In this document: positions 1-8,270 of the stretch, piece after piece
How the letters are laid out: every line of letters begins with the position of its first letter
Position numbering within the stretch: position 1 is the first letter of the stretch
Assembly (NCBI GenBank): GCA_947498775.1
Contig: CANMLL010000001.1
Coordinates: forward strand, 310,001-374,000
Direction: 5' to 3'
From: an uncultured Aquimarina sp.
GTDB taxonomy: Bacteria; Bacteroidota; Bacteroidia; Flavobacteriales; Flavobacteriaceae
DNA length: 64,000 bases
Notes under the pieces: generated by a model
The model's input: only the letters and a program-made list of their open reading frames with translations
Database searches by the model: none
What the model was told of the DNA's origin: nothing
Made by a program: the position numbers and the translations under genes

Positions 1-1568
1 ACCGAACTAGTTTCAAAATTTCTTGTATCGTTATATGAAGAGGTAGAGAACATCAATTCGGCCTGATAGTATCCTCGATAAGATTTAAATGGCGATAACG
101 TAGCTCCTACAACATATTCTTGTTGATTATCAAATCCCGGAACGATAATGTAACCCGCTTTGGCACCAATAGAAATACCGGGCATAAATCGGGTAGTAGC
201 ATAGTTGGTAATTATTGGTTCATTTTTGTCGAAATATATCGCGGTTCGGCTTTTGGTTTTTTTCTTGTGAAAATCTTTACCAAATTTCATTGAGTATTTT
301 ACAAACCCTTTGGTAGAATCGATTTCGGCTACATTCTTTTGTTCACTTCCGGGAAGATAAATTCGGTTAAACCGAAATATGATTTTATCTTTTTGTAAAA
401 TAGTGTCCAAACAGCTGTAGTTTACTTCTTTTTCTTTGGGACAAATCGGGCATTTGGGATACATACCATCGATACGCAATGTTGATTTATCAAACATCTC
501 TGGTGTATCTACTTCTAGTTTGATGGTGTTTGCAGGACCTTCACCATTATTTTGAAAACGCACTTTAAATTTTAATCTTTTAAACCGTACAAAACGATAA
601 TTCATAAGCCAGCCATTGGATGACATTTTATTGGGATCGTGAGAAGTAACGATTTCCATTTCGGTATCTTTTACCGTGTGATTATCAAAATTTTCATCTG
701 GCAGATAAACACTACGCAGGGTAACAATAGCGCTGGTGTCTTTAATCATTTCGGGGGTCGTTCTTAGGGTTCTGAAAATAGTTCTTTCTTCGCCAGGCTG
801 CATATTGTCAAACGCAATAACCTGATAATTTCTATATAAAGCTTTAGATTCTTCTAGGGTCAAAGGAAAATTTCTTCTCTTGGTAGTATCCTGAACAAAT
901 AATGTTCTGTTTTTTAGGATTGAAGGTGATAACGAAGCTAATAAAGTATGAATATCATTTTCAGGGAGTACGTCAGAAATAGCTTCTGAAGGAACGATTC
1001 GTTCACCATGATGCATACGGGTATCTTCTATAGTAAAGTTGTTATTTTTAAACTGCACATCATTATAAAACAGGTATAATTTTCCGCTGGAAACATAATC
1101 GTTGGTATTCTTATAACTAGTGATGAAAACCATGTCCTGATCGGGAATAGGTTCTCGGTTTCGTTTTAGGAGTACATCTTCATCTTCGGTAAAAGGGGAG
1201 GAGCTAGCTATTGAAGCTTCATCAGATACCTCGCTCACCGTTACCGAGATAGGTCTGCTAGCTGGCGGTTTGCCATTATCATAATTATTGGTAGCCCAAA
1301 GGTTTGCTGTATAAGTACCAGGTTTTTTATAGAAATGAATGGGGTTTGATTTAAAGCTGTAATTTCCATCCCCAAATTCCCAATAATAGGTATAAAAAGC
1401 GTTGGGAGCACCCGCTATTTGATTGAGCGCAGGCATTGCTGCTTTGTATATCAACTGATTACCCTGAATATCATAAGAAATGGGTGCAACTCTGGGAATT
1501 GTATCATTCATTAGTATTTGCCCAAAACTTAAGAGAGGAAGTAAGAATAATCCAAGAAGGCCCTTCAT
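1..1568 (-). CDS. PKD-domain surface protein, 3' part cut by window edge
   Basis: I translated this from the minus strand. It begins at an ATG at 1568 with a clear signal peptide (MKGLLGLFLLPLLSFG) and stays open to base 1, so the C-terminal part lies outside the window. Around residues 40-80 is a PKD domain with the hallmark WEFGDG. Near residues 285-350 is a region with the SHDPNKM motif that I recognise from Bacteroidota extracellular proteins with DUF11-like conserved repeats. A cluster of four cysteines near residues 370-390 may form disulfides or bind metal. PKD domains are typically found in exported carbohydrate- or protein-binding modules. The enzyme activity, if any, cannot be told from this part, and whether it carries a T9SS sorting domain depends on the missing end. 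Its transcript does not share the ECF-type promoter of the next two genes. Confidence 0.75.
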   Translation of the reverse strand, partial: MKGLLGLFLLPLLSFGQILMNDTIPRVAPISYDIQGNQLIYKAAMPALNQIAGAPNAFYTYYWEFGDGNYSFKSNPIHFYKKPGTYTANLWATNNYDNGKPPASRPISVTVSEVSDEASIASSSPFTEDEDVLLKRNREPIPDQDMVFITSYKNTNDYVSSGKLYLFYNDVQFKNNNFTIEDTRMHHGERIVPSEAISDVLPENDIHTLLASLSPSILKNRTLFVQDTTKRRNFPLTLEESKALYRNYQVIAFDNMQPGEERTIFRTLRTTPEMIKDTSAIVTLRSVYLPDENFDNHTVKDTEMEIVTSHDPNKMSSNGWLMNYRFVRFKRLKFKVRFQNNGEGPANTIKLEVDTPEMFDKSTLRIDGMYPKCPICPKEKEVNYSCLDTILQKDKIIFRFNRIYLPGSEQKNVAEIDSTKGFVKYSMKFGKDFHKKKTKSRTAIYFDKNEPIITNYATTRFMPGISIGAKAGYIIVPGFDNQQEYVVGATLSPFKSYRGYYQAELMFSTSSYNDTRNFETSS

Positions 1569-1626
1569 GACTTTTGTTTGTTGTTATTAAAGATAAGTAA
1601 AAAGTTAAATTATAATAATTAGCCCT

Positions 1627-1660
1627 GAAAAATTCCAGAAGAATATAGCCTTCCGGAATT
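1627..1660 (-). terminator. Rho-independent terminator of the 1688-2911 hydrolase gene
   Basis: On the minus strand an 11-bp stem (AATTCCGGAAG / CTTCTGGAATT, one G-U pair) closes an 8-nt loop and is followed by five T residues. It lies just downstream of the serine hydrolase stop codon. Confidence 0.75.
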
Positions 1661-1687
1661 TGTTTGTGCATTCAATTTTCTTTTGAA

Positions 1688-2911
1688 TTACTCCCAGGCA
1701 TCATTATAAGCCTCATAAATCATCTGTTTCAAGTTTGCGTTATTGTTTAAAATAACCCCTTGGCAATTCATTACAACAGTACAATCTACACCATTAATAG
1801 GAAACATTACCATTTGGGTGAGTACACCTTTAGAAATTGTAGGGTCATCACTTGTGCCAATAGATCCATTTTTTCCATAGTAATTTCCGTGAATTTCATT
1901 GGTGGGGTTTGCTCGATCCATTCCGATTCGATGTAGTTTCATAACATCTCTTTGATCTTCGGTAACTAATACCTCTGTATGTTCAAAGAAGGCAATAACT
2001 TTGGCCATTTCTATAGGAGTCATAAAATAACCACCCCCACCAGCAATATGATTCCAACTACCATAAAACTCCCCAGTTGTAGTATTACTAGGAGCGTTTA
2101 CATTATAATATAGCGTAGCAATATTGCTATCTTCGGGAACACATCCCACTAGAGGTAGTGATAGTTTATCGAAAATATTTTCCTGCATGTATAGTAGATA
2201 CATGAATTGTGTATTGATATCATTTTCGATATCAATAGCATTTGTAGTATCGACTGCACTCCAAAGGGAAGGAATAAGTACTCTGAACAATGCAAAATTT
2301 ACATTACGATACCTATAGTTCTTAGAATTGATTGCCCCTGTTCGTATACAAACCGCGAGGCCTTGGTATCCCAGCGTAGTGTTGAAATTAGTATTGGTGC
2401 TTTCTAACCCAGAACGATGTGTTAACAAATCTTTAAAACGGAGTTCACTTACTCCTGGACCTTGGGGCCATGAAGAAGGAAGCCACTCTGCTATTTTATC
2501 TTCTATAGTAAGGTTATTGGCTTCTAATAATTGCATGACTGCAATAGCCGTATAGAACTTAGAAATACTAGCTACATTTATTTCTTTGTTTAAGGAAAAA
2601 TCTAAAGCTCCGTCTACAGAAGTTCTTGCTTGCCCATAAGCATTTGATCTGTTTAACTGTCCATTTACACTTATTGTATATGACCATCCCACGGGAGTAT
2701 TCCCACCGGCATTTACGTAGTTAATAACATTTTGTTCAAAAAGATCCAGGTTAAACACCGGGCTGTTGGTTTGTATGTCGGTTATACTATCATCGGTTTC
2801 ACAGCTTCCTAAAGAAAGAAGAGAAAATGTAAATAGTAATAAACTACTCAATAATCGTTTTACATTCCTACTGTTATTTGGTAATGTAATAGTTGTATTT
2901 TTTGTTGTCAT
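1688..2911 (-). CDS. Serine hydrolase lipoprotein, beta-lactamase/AmpC fold
   Basis: A 407-residue protein of the beta-lactamase class C / penicillin-binding-protein family (PF00144). The SxxK nucleophile motif is S115-I-S-K118, a tyrosine motif is Y201-R-N203, and a KNGSIG stretch near residue 348 sits where the third (KTG/HxG) motif is expected. Residues 20-37 form a hydrophobic segment ending in LGSC, a lipobox with C37 as the likely lipidated residue. The 18-residue stretch before it is unusually long for a signal peptide n-region and matches the leader of the neighbouring 3086-4138 gene at 13 of 18 positions. Family members hydrolyse peptide or ester bonds in the periplasm; the substrate is unknown. 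The promoter region is also shared with that neighbour, so co-regulation by the adjacent ECF sigma factor is likely (inference). Confidence 0.85.
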   Translation of the reverse strand: MTTKNTTITLPNNSRNVKRLLSSLLLFTFSLLSLGSCETDDSITDIQTNSPVFNLDLFEQNVINYVNAGGNTPVGWSYTISVNGQLNRSNAYGQARTSVDGALDFSLNKEINVASISKFYTAIAVMQLLEANNLTIEDKIAEWLPSSWPQGPGVSELRFKDLLTHRSGLESTNTNFNTTLGYQGLAVCIRTGAINSKNYRYRNVNFALFRVLIPSLWSAVDTTNAIDIENDINTQFMYLLYMQENIFDKLSLPLVGCVPEDSNIATLYYNVNAPSNTTTGEFYGSWNHIAGGGGYFMTPIEMAKVIAFFEHTEVLVTEDQRDVMKLHRIGMDRANPTNEIHGNYYGKNGSIGTSDDPTISKGVLTQMVMFPINGVDCTVVMNCQGVILNNNANLKQMIYEAYNDAWE

Positions 2912-2921
2912 GATTTTTGTT

Positions 2922-2961
2922 TTTATACCTTTATATCAACTACATAGAATTTTTGTTACCC
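2922..2961 (-). promoter_or_regulatory. Candidate ECF-type promoter, copy 1
   Basis: On the minus strand GGGTAAC (2961-2955) is followed after exactly 14 bases by GTTGATAT (2940-2933), then by an AAGGTATAAA stretch. The same elements with the same spacing stand before the 3086-4138 gene. A GTAAC-like -35 and a separate -10 block at this distance fit extracytoplasmic-function sigma promoters. It ends 10 bases before the start codon at 2911. Confidence 0.55.
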
Positions 2962-2991
2962 TTTTTTATAGAATTTATGATAAATGGTATA

Positions 2992-3024
2992 AATAAAAAT
3001 TCCGAGAGGTGACCCTCCCGGAAT
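2992..3024 (-). terminator. Rho-independent terminator of the 3086-4138 lipoprotein gene
   Basis: An 11-bp stem with one mismatch (3014-3024 with 2999-3009, loop TGAC) is followed on the minus strand by TTTTTATTT. It ends transcription from 3086-4138 before the next gene's promoter, so the two lipoprotein genes look like separate units. The stem resembles the terminator at 1627-1660. Confidence 0.65.
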
Positions 3025-3085
3025 ATATACTGGAACATACGGTGACCCCCGTTAACCTATACATATATTCCAATATAAATTTGAA

Positions 3086-4138
3086 TCAGGGCAATGCATT
3101 AATGAGTGCTACTAATTCTGTTTCGGTCCCCGTGCTTGTGGATCCTATTACTTCTAAGTGATCTTCCTCGATTGTAGCGGCTTGGATAGCATATACATAT
3201 TCGCCGTTTTGTACAGAAACAAAAATGATATGTACTTCTAATCCAATAGGGATTAACCCGTAGTGTTCAGAAAATAGCCCTGTATCTTCATTGTAGATAT
3301 CCAATAGTGCTAAGGCTGCTGGTTCTCCATCATAAGAAACGTATATGTTAGAGTTTGTATTATCATATCCTTCTGGGGCATCAACATAAAGAATAGTTTT
3401 TGGTCTTGGGTCGCTATACCAACGGTCTAGATTTGTCCAACCAAAATTACCTATGAATCCACCATACCCGGTGACAGTTATCCCATTAGGTCCTTCTCTT
3501 TCTATTAGTTCTAAGATTCCTTCTACTTCTCCCTGATCTTGTTCCTCCCAGATTACATCGCACGCTAAATCACCTTCGTCGCAATCATCATCTTGACCAT
3601 TAAAAATAACCATTTGATCATCAAATTCATCTGTGGGAGCAAATATTTGAAACATATCGGCAAGTTGTAGTTGTTCCCCATTCTGAGTTGCATTTATATA
3701 AAATTCTCCACCAGATATTAATGTTTCTACATCTCCATTAGGGCGTCTACCATTTGTAGGCATTTTGGTTAGTAGCATTTTAGCTTTGTCATAGATTTCG
3801 ATTAGTTGTACAGCAACGTCTCCTGTAACCGGATCGCCATTTAGATCAATAAAACTATTTGGAGGAAAATAAAGAATTGTTCCTTCAGACCCCTGAAGTT
3901 CTCCACCATTTTCTGCGCCAATAACAAAGTTTTGTATTGCGCCTTCTCGATTTTCGATAATTTCTGCTTTAAATTCTAGTCCATCAAGGATTTCTTGGAA
4001 ATCAATGTCGTTGTCGTCATTTTTACTACAGCTTAGCAAGAAAATAGCAGTTAGTGTTAAAAGTAAAAAGCTCATCATTGTTGTTTTTACATCCCTACTA
4101 TTATTCAGTAATGTAAATGTTGTATTTCTTGTTTTCAT
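3086..4138 (-). CDS. Lipoprotein of unknown function sharing the leader of its neighbour
   Basis: A 350-residue protein. Residues 1-18 are the same type of leader as in the gene at 1688-2911 (NNSRxVK motif), then a hydrophobic segment ends at LLSC (C37), so it should be a lipoprotein. The mature part is acidic and begins with a conserved-looking block GTILYFPPNSFIDLNG, followed by a beta-rich region. I have seen similar blocks in Bacteroidota lipoproteins of unknown role and cannot assign a function. An Asp/Cys-rich stretch near residues 180-192 (DDDCDEGDLACD) could bind a divalent metal. It is transcribed divergently from the ECF sigma gene at 4244, with the shared intergenic region holding the GGGTAAC promoter, which makes it a likely direct target of that sigma factor. 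Confidence 0.75.
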   Translation of the reverse strand: MKTRNTTFTLLNNSRDVKTTMMSFLLLTLTAIFLLSCSKNDDNDIDFQEILDGLEFKAEIIENREGAIQNFVIGAENGGELQGSEGTILYFPPNSFIDLNGDPVTGDVAVQLIEIYDKAKMLLTKMPTNGRRPNGDVETLISGGEFYINATQNGEQLQLADMFQIFAPTDEFDDQMVIFNGQDDDCDEGDLACDVIWEEQDQGEVEGILELIEREGPNGITVTGYGGFIGNFGWTNLDRWYSDPRPKTILYVDAPEGYDNTNSNIYVSYDGEPAALALLDIYNEDTGLFSEHYGLIPIGLEVHIIFVSVQNGEYVYAIQAATIEEDHLEVIGSTSTGTETELVALINALP

Positions 4139-4157
4139 AATTTTCTAAATTTTCATG

Positions 4158-4197
4158 TTTACACCTCCATATCAACAGCTTTGTTTTTTTGTTACCC
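4158..4197 (-). promoter_or_regulatory. Candidate ECF-type promoter, copy 2
   Basis: On the minus strand GGGTAAC (4197-4191), 14 bases, then GTTGATAT (4176-4169) and a GGAGGTGTAAA stretch. It matches the copy at 2922-2961 in both blocks and in spacing. No such element was seen on the plus strand before the sigma gene itself. Confidence 0.55.
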
Positions 4198-4243
4198 TTT
4201 TTCTATAAACTTTTTTTAAATTAGTTCCTGCAACCAATCATTT

Positions 4244-4831
4244 ATGGGAAATATCAAATTGCACACAGATCAGAAATATATCGAAGCTCTTCTGAAAAAC
4301 GATACCGCTGTCCTTAAGGAGATTTATGAAAATTTTGCACCCAAGGTAGTTGGGTATATAAAAAAGAATAACGGTGATGCATCCAGGGCCCAGGATATTA
4401 TACAAGAGACATTAATCACTATTTACAAGCAAGCCAGAGAAAAAGGATTACAACTTACTTGTCCTTTTGATGCATACTTTTTTTTATTGTGTAAACGTAA
4501 ATGGTTAAATGAATTGAAAAAATCTTCAGGCAAAGAGGTAACAATTAATGAAGGGATCGTATCTGTAGATGACGAGAGTGTTCGTTTTGCCGAAGAAACT
4601 GAAATTTTTAATGCAAAACATGAATTGTTTACTGAAATGTTTGACCAACTCGGGAAGGCTTGTAAAGAACTGCTTAAAGTAACTTTTACTATAAAATCAA
4701 TGGAGGAAGTAGCACAAAAGCTCGGGCAGTCGTATGCCTATGTTCGCAAAAAGAAGTCATTATGTATTGGTCAATTAACACAATTAGTTCAGAATGCTCC
4801 TAGGTTTAATCAACTAAAGAATTTGTTATGA
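4244..4831 (+). CDS. ECF-type RNA polymerase sigma-70 factor
   Basis: A 195-residue sigma factor. Region 2 spans about residues 22-95 (NNGDASRAQDIIQETLITIY is the core-binding and -10 recognition part), and region 4 about 125-175 with the helix-turn-helix SMEEVAQKLGQSYAYVRKKK. There is no region 1 or 3, as expected for the extracytoplasmic-function class. Its stop codon overlaps the start of the next gene in an ATGA, so the two are translationally coupled. The next gene encodes a membrane-anchored protein in the position usually taken by an anti-sigma factor. Divergent lipoprotein genes with a common GTAAC-type promoter are its most likely targets (inference). Confidence 0.9.
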   Translation: MGNIKLHTDQKYIEALLKNDTAVLKEIYENFAPKVVGYIKKNNGDASRAQDIIQETLITIYKQAREKGLQLTCPFDAYFFLLCKRKWLNELKKSSGKEVTINEGIVSVDDESVRFAEETEIFNAKHELFTEMFDQLGKACKELLKVTFTIKSMEEVAQKLGQSYAYVRKKKSLCIGQLTQLVQNAPRFNQLKNLL

Positions 4832-5637
4832 CCCCAGAAGAAAAATATGAGTTGTTCGAAAAGTCCTGTGGTAATGAACTTTCTATCAATGAAAAGGCAA
4901 GGTTGAACAAGTTGTTCGATGAAGACGATGCTGTAAAAAAGGAATTTCAATTATATAAAGAACTGCATTCACATTTGGATACCAACCTTAATACCGAAAA
5001 TGAACAAGCAGCGCTGACCGATAGCCTTAAAAAGCTTGGGGATAATTATTTTGCAAAAAAGCCAGAGAAAAAGGTTGTAAAAGAAGCCCAAAAAGAAGAC
5101 AAAGAAAAAGTAAAGAAGCAAATTGAGACAACGACTACAAAAAAACCAAAAGTAATCAAAATTCCGGCTTGGTCGTATGCCGTAGCAGCTAGTGTGGCAA
5201 TAATTTTTGGTGTATACTTTTTCAGCCAAAGCAGTCCTGTGTATAATGATTTTGCTACTATTCCAGAGTTGTCGATTTCTGAAAGGGGAGATGCCGCCGA
5301 GATGGTTAAAAATGCTGAAAACGCATTTAATTCAAAAAAATATGTGGTGGCAGAAAAATATCTTTCCGAATTGATATCAAGAGATAAAAATAATGCTGAA
5401 TATCAATTTTATTATGGAATCTCTTTGCTACAACAGGATAAATATAGTAATGCAACAGCTATTTTTAAAAAATTATATCAAGGAAATTCTGTGTATAAAT
5501 ACAAATCAATATGGTTTGAAGCGTTAAATCAACTAAAACAGAAAAAGTACGACCAATGTGCTGAATTACTAAAAACACTTCCGGAAGACGCCGAGGATTA
5601 TAAGCAAGCTCAAAAATTACTGAAAAAGCTTCAATAG
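4828..5637 (+). CDS. Putative anti-sigma/TPR membrane protein partner of the ECF sigma factor
   Basis: A 269-residue protein. Residues 1-50 are an acidic helical domain (LFEKSCGNELSINEKARL) of the kind found at the cytoplasmic end of sigma partners in Bacteroidota. A long charged Lys/Glu linker follows, then one transmembrane segment near residues 113-131 (YAVAASVAIIFGVYFF), and then TPR-like helices from about 155 to the end that would face the periplasm. No zinc-binding HxxxCxxC motif of classical ZAS anti-sigma factors is present. The ATGA overlap with the sigma gene supports a stoichiometric complex. A signal-sensing anti-sigma role is inferred from position and topology; TPR proteins of this type are also annotated simply as tetratricopeptide proteins. 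Confidence 0.75.
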   Translation: MTPEEKYELFEKSCGNELSINEKARLNKLFDEDDAVKKEFQLYKELHSHLDTNLNTENEQAALTDSLKKLGDNYFAKKPEKKVVKEAQKEDKEKVKKQIETTTTKKPKVIKIPAWSYAVAASVAIIFGVYFFSQSSPVYNDFATIPELSISERGDAAEMVKNAENAFNSKKYVVAEKYLSELISRDKNNAEYQFYYGISLLQQDKYSNATAIFKKLYQGNSVYKYKSIWFEALNQLKQKKYDQCAELLKTLPEDAEDYKQAQKLLKKLQ

Positions 5638-5830
5638 ACGCCAAACACTTCATTTTAAAAATGAACTTCATTATAGTGCAAAATGTAAATTTTGTAGGTG
5701 AAAGCATTACTCAAGATGAGTACAATGTTAATTAACAGTGTTTTAGATATAAAAAATACAAAAATAACGTAATTTATAAGGTTCAATTCCCCCTGGTTTT
5801 TTCAGATAATCAAATTAAACAAGTAAGGTG

Positions 5831-6118
5831 ATGGAAACTTTGCATCAAATAATACATATCGAAAAAGAACAAATTAAGTTTTTGCACTTTCCAAAACAGG
5901 AGGTGTTGTCAAAGAAAAGAGCTAAGCGAGATCGATATAAGAAATTAACCAGAGGCTTGCGATTGGGAAACCTGGAACATCTGAAAGTGAAAATTATTTT
6001 TGTTGATGATGAAGGGGCCAAAGAAGTAGAGACGACCATCTGGGGGATTACAGATAAGTCTGTTATTTTAAAACAATCTACCATAATTCCTCTAGAAAGA
6101 ATTATCAGTATTACTTGA
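5831..6118 (+). CDS. Conserved small hypothetical protein
   Basis: A 95-residue, Lys/Arg-rich protein without a signal peptide. I chose the ATG at 5831; a GTG lies one codon upstream. An AGTAAGG stretch just before is a plausible binding site for the ribosome. Residues 50-95 look like a small beta-barrel (HLKVKIIFVDDEGAKEVETT then WGITDKSVILK and IIPLERIISI), similar in pattern to YolD/SH3-type or PilZ-like domains but too short to name. It stands alone ahead of tatD. I do not recognise the family. Confidence 0.6.
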   Translation: METLHQIIHIEKEQIKFLHFPKQEVLSKKRAKRDRYKKLTRGLRLGNLEHLKVKIIFVDDEGAKEVETTIWGITDKSVILKQSTIIPLERIISIT

Positions 6119-6162
6119 GATAGGTTTAAAATACTTCGATGTCATTACGTGCAAAATTTATT

Positions 6163-6170
6163 TACTTTTG
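6163..6170 (+). promoter_or_regulatory. Bacteroidota -7 element before tatD
   Basis: TACTTTTG fits the TAnnTTTG consensus of the main Bacteroidota sigma factor. It supports the start at 6175 rather than 6139, because a transcript from here would begin near the ATG. No convincing -33 TTTG was found. Confidence 0.45.
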
Positions 6171-6174
6171 CCGC

Positions 6175-6963
6175 ATGATACTTACCGACACACATACACA
6201 TATTTATAGCGAAGCTTTTGATGAAGATCAGGATACAATGATGCGTAGAGCTATAGAAATAGGAGTAACGCGTTTTTTTGTTCCTGCCATTGATTCTACA
6301 TACACAAAAGCAATGTACGATATAGAATCGCGATATCCCGAGCAGGTTTTTTTGATGATGGGATTACATCCTACACACGTAAAAGATAATTATCTAGACG
6401 AACTCAAGCATGTTGAAGAAGAGCTAGAAAAACGATGTAAAACAGATGCTGACAAAAAGTTTTATGCGGTAGGTGAGATTGGTATTGATCTGTATTGGGA
6501 TAAGACTACGCTACAAAAACAGCAAGAAGCATTTAGATATCAAATTAGACTAGCAAAGAAATATAAATTGCCTATTGTGATACATTGTCGCGAGTCTTTT
6601 GAAGAAATCTTTGAAGTTCTCGAGTCCGAAAAAGGAGATGATTTATTTGGGATTTTTCATTGCTTCACCGGTACTATTGAAGATGCACACCGTGCAATAG
6701 GATATAATATGAAATTGGGAATAGGGGGTGTAGTTACCTTTAAAAATGGTAAGATTGATAAATTTTTGGATCAAATACCGTTACATCATATCGTTCTGGA
6801 GACCGATGCACCCTATTTGGCTCCAACACCGTATCGCGGTAAGCGTAATGAAAGCTCTTATTTGACTAATATACTTAATAAATTGTCTGAAATTTATAAA
6901 AAGCCAGCAGAAGAAATAGCATCAATGACCACCTCAAACTCCAAAGAAATATTTGGGATATAA
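6175..6963 (+). CDS. tatD: TatD family metal-dependent deoxyribonuclease
   Basis: A TIM-barrel hydrolase of the TatD family. From the ATG at 6175 (262 residues) the protein starts MILTDTHTH, which places the metal-binding H-x-H (H7, H9) exactly where family members have it; an in-frame ATG at 6139 would add 12 residues of no known homology. Further metal ligands are seen in GEIGIDLYWD, IVIHCRES, GIFHCFTG and ETDAPYLAPTP. Family members have 3'-5' exonuclease and DNase activity on single-stranded DNA. A TACTTTTG -7 element at 6163-6170 lies only five bases before the chosen start, so the mRNA may be leaderless or nearly so. It runs in the same direction as the asparaginase gene 36 bases downstream. 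Confidence 0.93.
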   Translation: MILTDTHTHIYSEAFDEDQDTMMRRAIEIGVTRFFVPAIDSTYTKAMYDIESRYPEQVFLMMGLHPTHVKDNYLDELKHVEEELEKRCKTDADKKFYAVGEIGIDLYWDKTTLQKQQEAFRYQIRLAKKYKLPIVIHCRESFEEIFEVLESEKGDDLFGIFHCFTGTIEDAHRAIGYNMKLGIGGVVTFKNGKIDKFLDQIPLHHIVLETDAPYLAPTPYRGKRNESSYLTNILNKLSEIYKKPAEEIASMTTSNSKEIFGI

Positions 6964-6999
6964 AACCAATTGTAATTTAAAATTTGTTCATTTGCTATT

Positions 7000-8034
7000 A
7001 TGAATATCGCACCCAACATACTTCTTATTTATACTGGTGGTACCATAGGCATGATCAAGAATTTTGAGACAGGAGCATTGATAGCTTTTGATTTTGATGA
7101 ATTGTTGCTGAAGATTCCAGAACTCAAGCAATTAGATTGTAATATAGACACTATTAGTTTTAAGAGTCCAATCGATTCTTCAGATATGAATGTAGCACGA
7201 TGGCAAGAGCTAGGAGATATGATTAACAGCGCCTATGAAAAGTATGATGGTTTTGTAGTTTTGCATGGGAGTGATACGATGTCGTATACAGCATCTGCAG
7301 TAAGTTTTATGTTCGAGAATCTTGCAAAGCCTATTATTTTTACAGGTTCTCAGCTTCCGATAGGAGACTTGAGAACAGATGCCAAAGAAAATTTAATTAC
7401 TGCAGTTCAAATAGCTGCTTTACAAGAAAAAGGTAAATCTGTAATCACCGAAGTAGGACTTTATTTTGAGTATAAACTCCTTAGAGCTAATAGAACCACA
7501 AAGATCAATGCAGAACATTTTGAAGCTTTTCAATCCCCAAATTATCCTCCGCTTGTAGCATCTGGAGTGCATCTTAAGATTTACAAATCATTTCTGAGAC
7601 CTGTAAACAGGAGAAAAAAGATGGTATACCATACACATTTTGATAATAATATAGTCATTGTAAAGATGTTTCCGGGGATTAATGAGCGCATTCTTAGACA
7701 TATTTTCTCTTCAGACGCTATAAAAGGTATAATTATTGAGACCTATGGAGCAGGTAACACTACCACAAAAGAGTGGTTTATAGACATTATTTCAAATACT
7801 ATTAAAAAAGGAATTCCTGTTGTTAACGTGACGCAATGTGCAGGAGGAAGTGTAGAAATGGGGAAATATGATACCAGTGTGGCCTTAAAAAAAGTAGGAG
7901 TTATTTCCGGAAAAGACATTACTACAGAGGCAGCCATTGCCAAATTAATGTATTTGCTCGGGGAAAATTTACCGCTTAAAGTCCTCAAAACCATCTATGA
8001 AACCTCTCTACGAGGGGAAATGTCAGAAAATTAA
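7000..8034 (+). CDS. ansA: Type I (cytoplasmic) L-asparaginase
   Basis: A 344-residue enzyme that hydrolyses L-asparagine to aspartate and ammonia. The N-terminal LLIYTGGTIGM carries the first catalytic threonine, VVLHGSDTMSYTAS the second threonine with its Ser-Asp, and LRTDAKENL the catalytic lysine. There is no signal peptide, in line with the low-affinity cytoplasmic type I form. The length matches the family. It follows tatD closely and precedes tRNA-Ser, an arrangement I recall from other Flavobacteriaceae. Confidence 0.92.
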   Translation: MNIAPNILLIYTGGTIGMIKNFETGALIAFDFDELLLKIPELKQLDCNIDTISFKSPIDSSDMNVARWQELGDMINSAYEKYDGFVVLHGSDTMSYTASAVSFMFENLAKPIIFTGSQLPIGDLRTDAKENLITAVQIAALQEKGKSVITEVGLYFEYKLLRANRTTKINAEHFEAFQSPNYPPLVASGVHLKIYKSFLRPVNRRKKMVYHTHFDNNIVIVKMFPGINERILRHIFSSDAIKGIIIETYGAGNTTTKEWFIDIISNTIKKGIPVVNVTQCAGGSVEMGKYDTSVALKKVGVISGKDITTEAAIAKLMYLLGENLPLKVLKTIYETSLRGEMSEN

Positions 8035-8100
8035 CGCCTCAAATTTTAGTACTTAACATTTTTTTTGTTATTTGCTCCTTCCATTTTTTGGAAAATTTAA

Positions 8101-8188
8101 AGAGAGGTGGCCGAGTGGTCGAAGGCGCACGCCTGGAAAGTGTGTATACGTCAAAAGCGTATCGAGGGTTCGAATCCCTTCCTCTCTG
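8101..8188 (+). tRNA. tRNA-Ser (anticodon GGA)
   Basis: The acceptor stem AGAGAGG (8101-8107) pairs with CCTCTCT (8181-8187), with discriminator G at 8188. The anticodon stem CACGC/GTGTG holds the loop CTGGAAA with GGA at 8135-8137. A long variable arm (about 8145-8163, TACG...CGTA) is typical of serine tRNAs, and the T arm has GGTTCGAAT. The bases after the discriminator are CA and not CCA, so the 3' CCA is not fully encoded. Confidence 0.96.
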
Positions 8189-8203
8189 CATTATATTGAA
8201 ATT

Positions 8204-8236
8204 TTTGAAAGATTATATAATATTTTTATATCTTTA
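8204..8236 (+). promoter_or_regulatory. Possible promoter of the exbB operon
   Basis: TTTG at 8204-8207 is followed after 21 bases by TATCTTTA (8229-8236), one base off the TAnnTTTG consensus. The distance to the start codon at 8271 is 34 bases. Confidence 0.4.
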
Positions 8237-8270
8237 ACCCTTTAACTAATTAAAATTAAGAATCAGCGCA

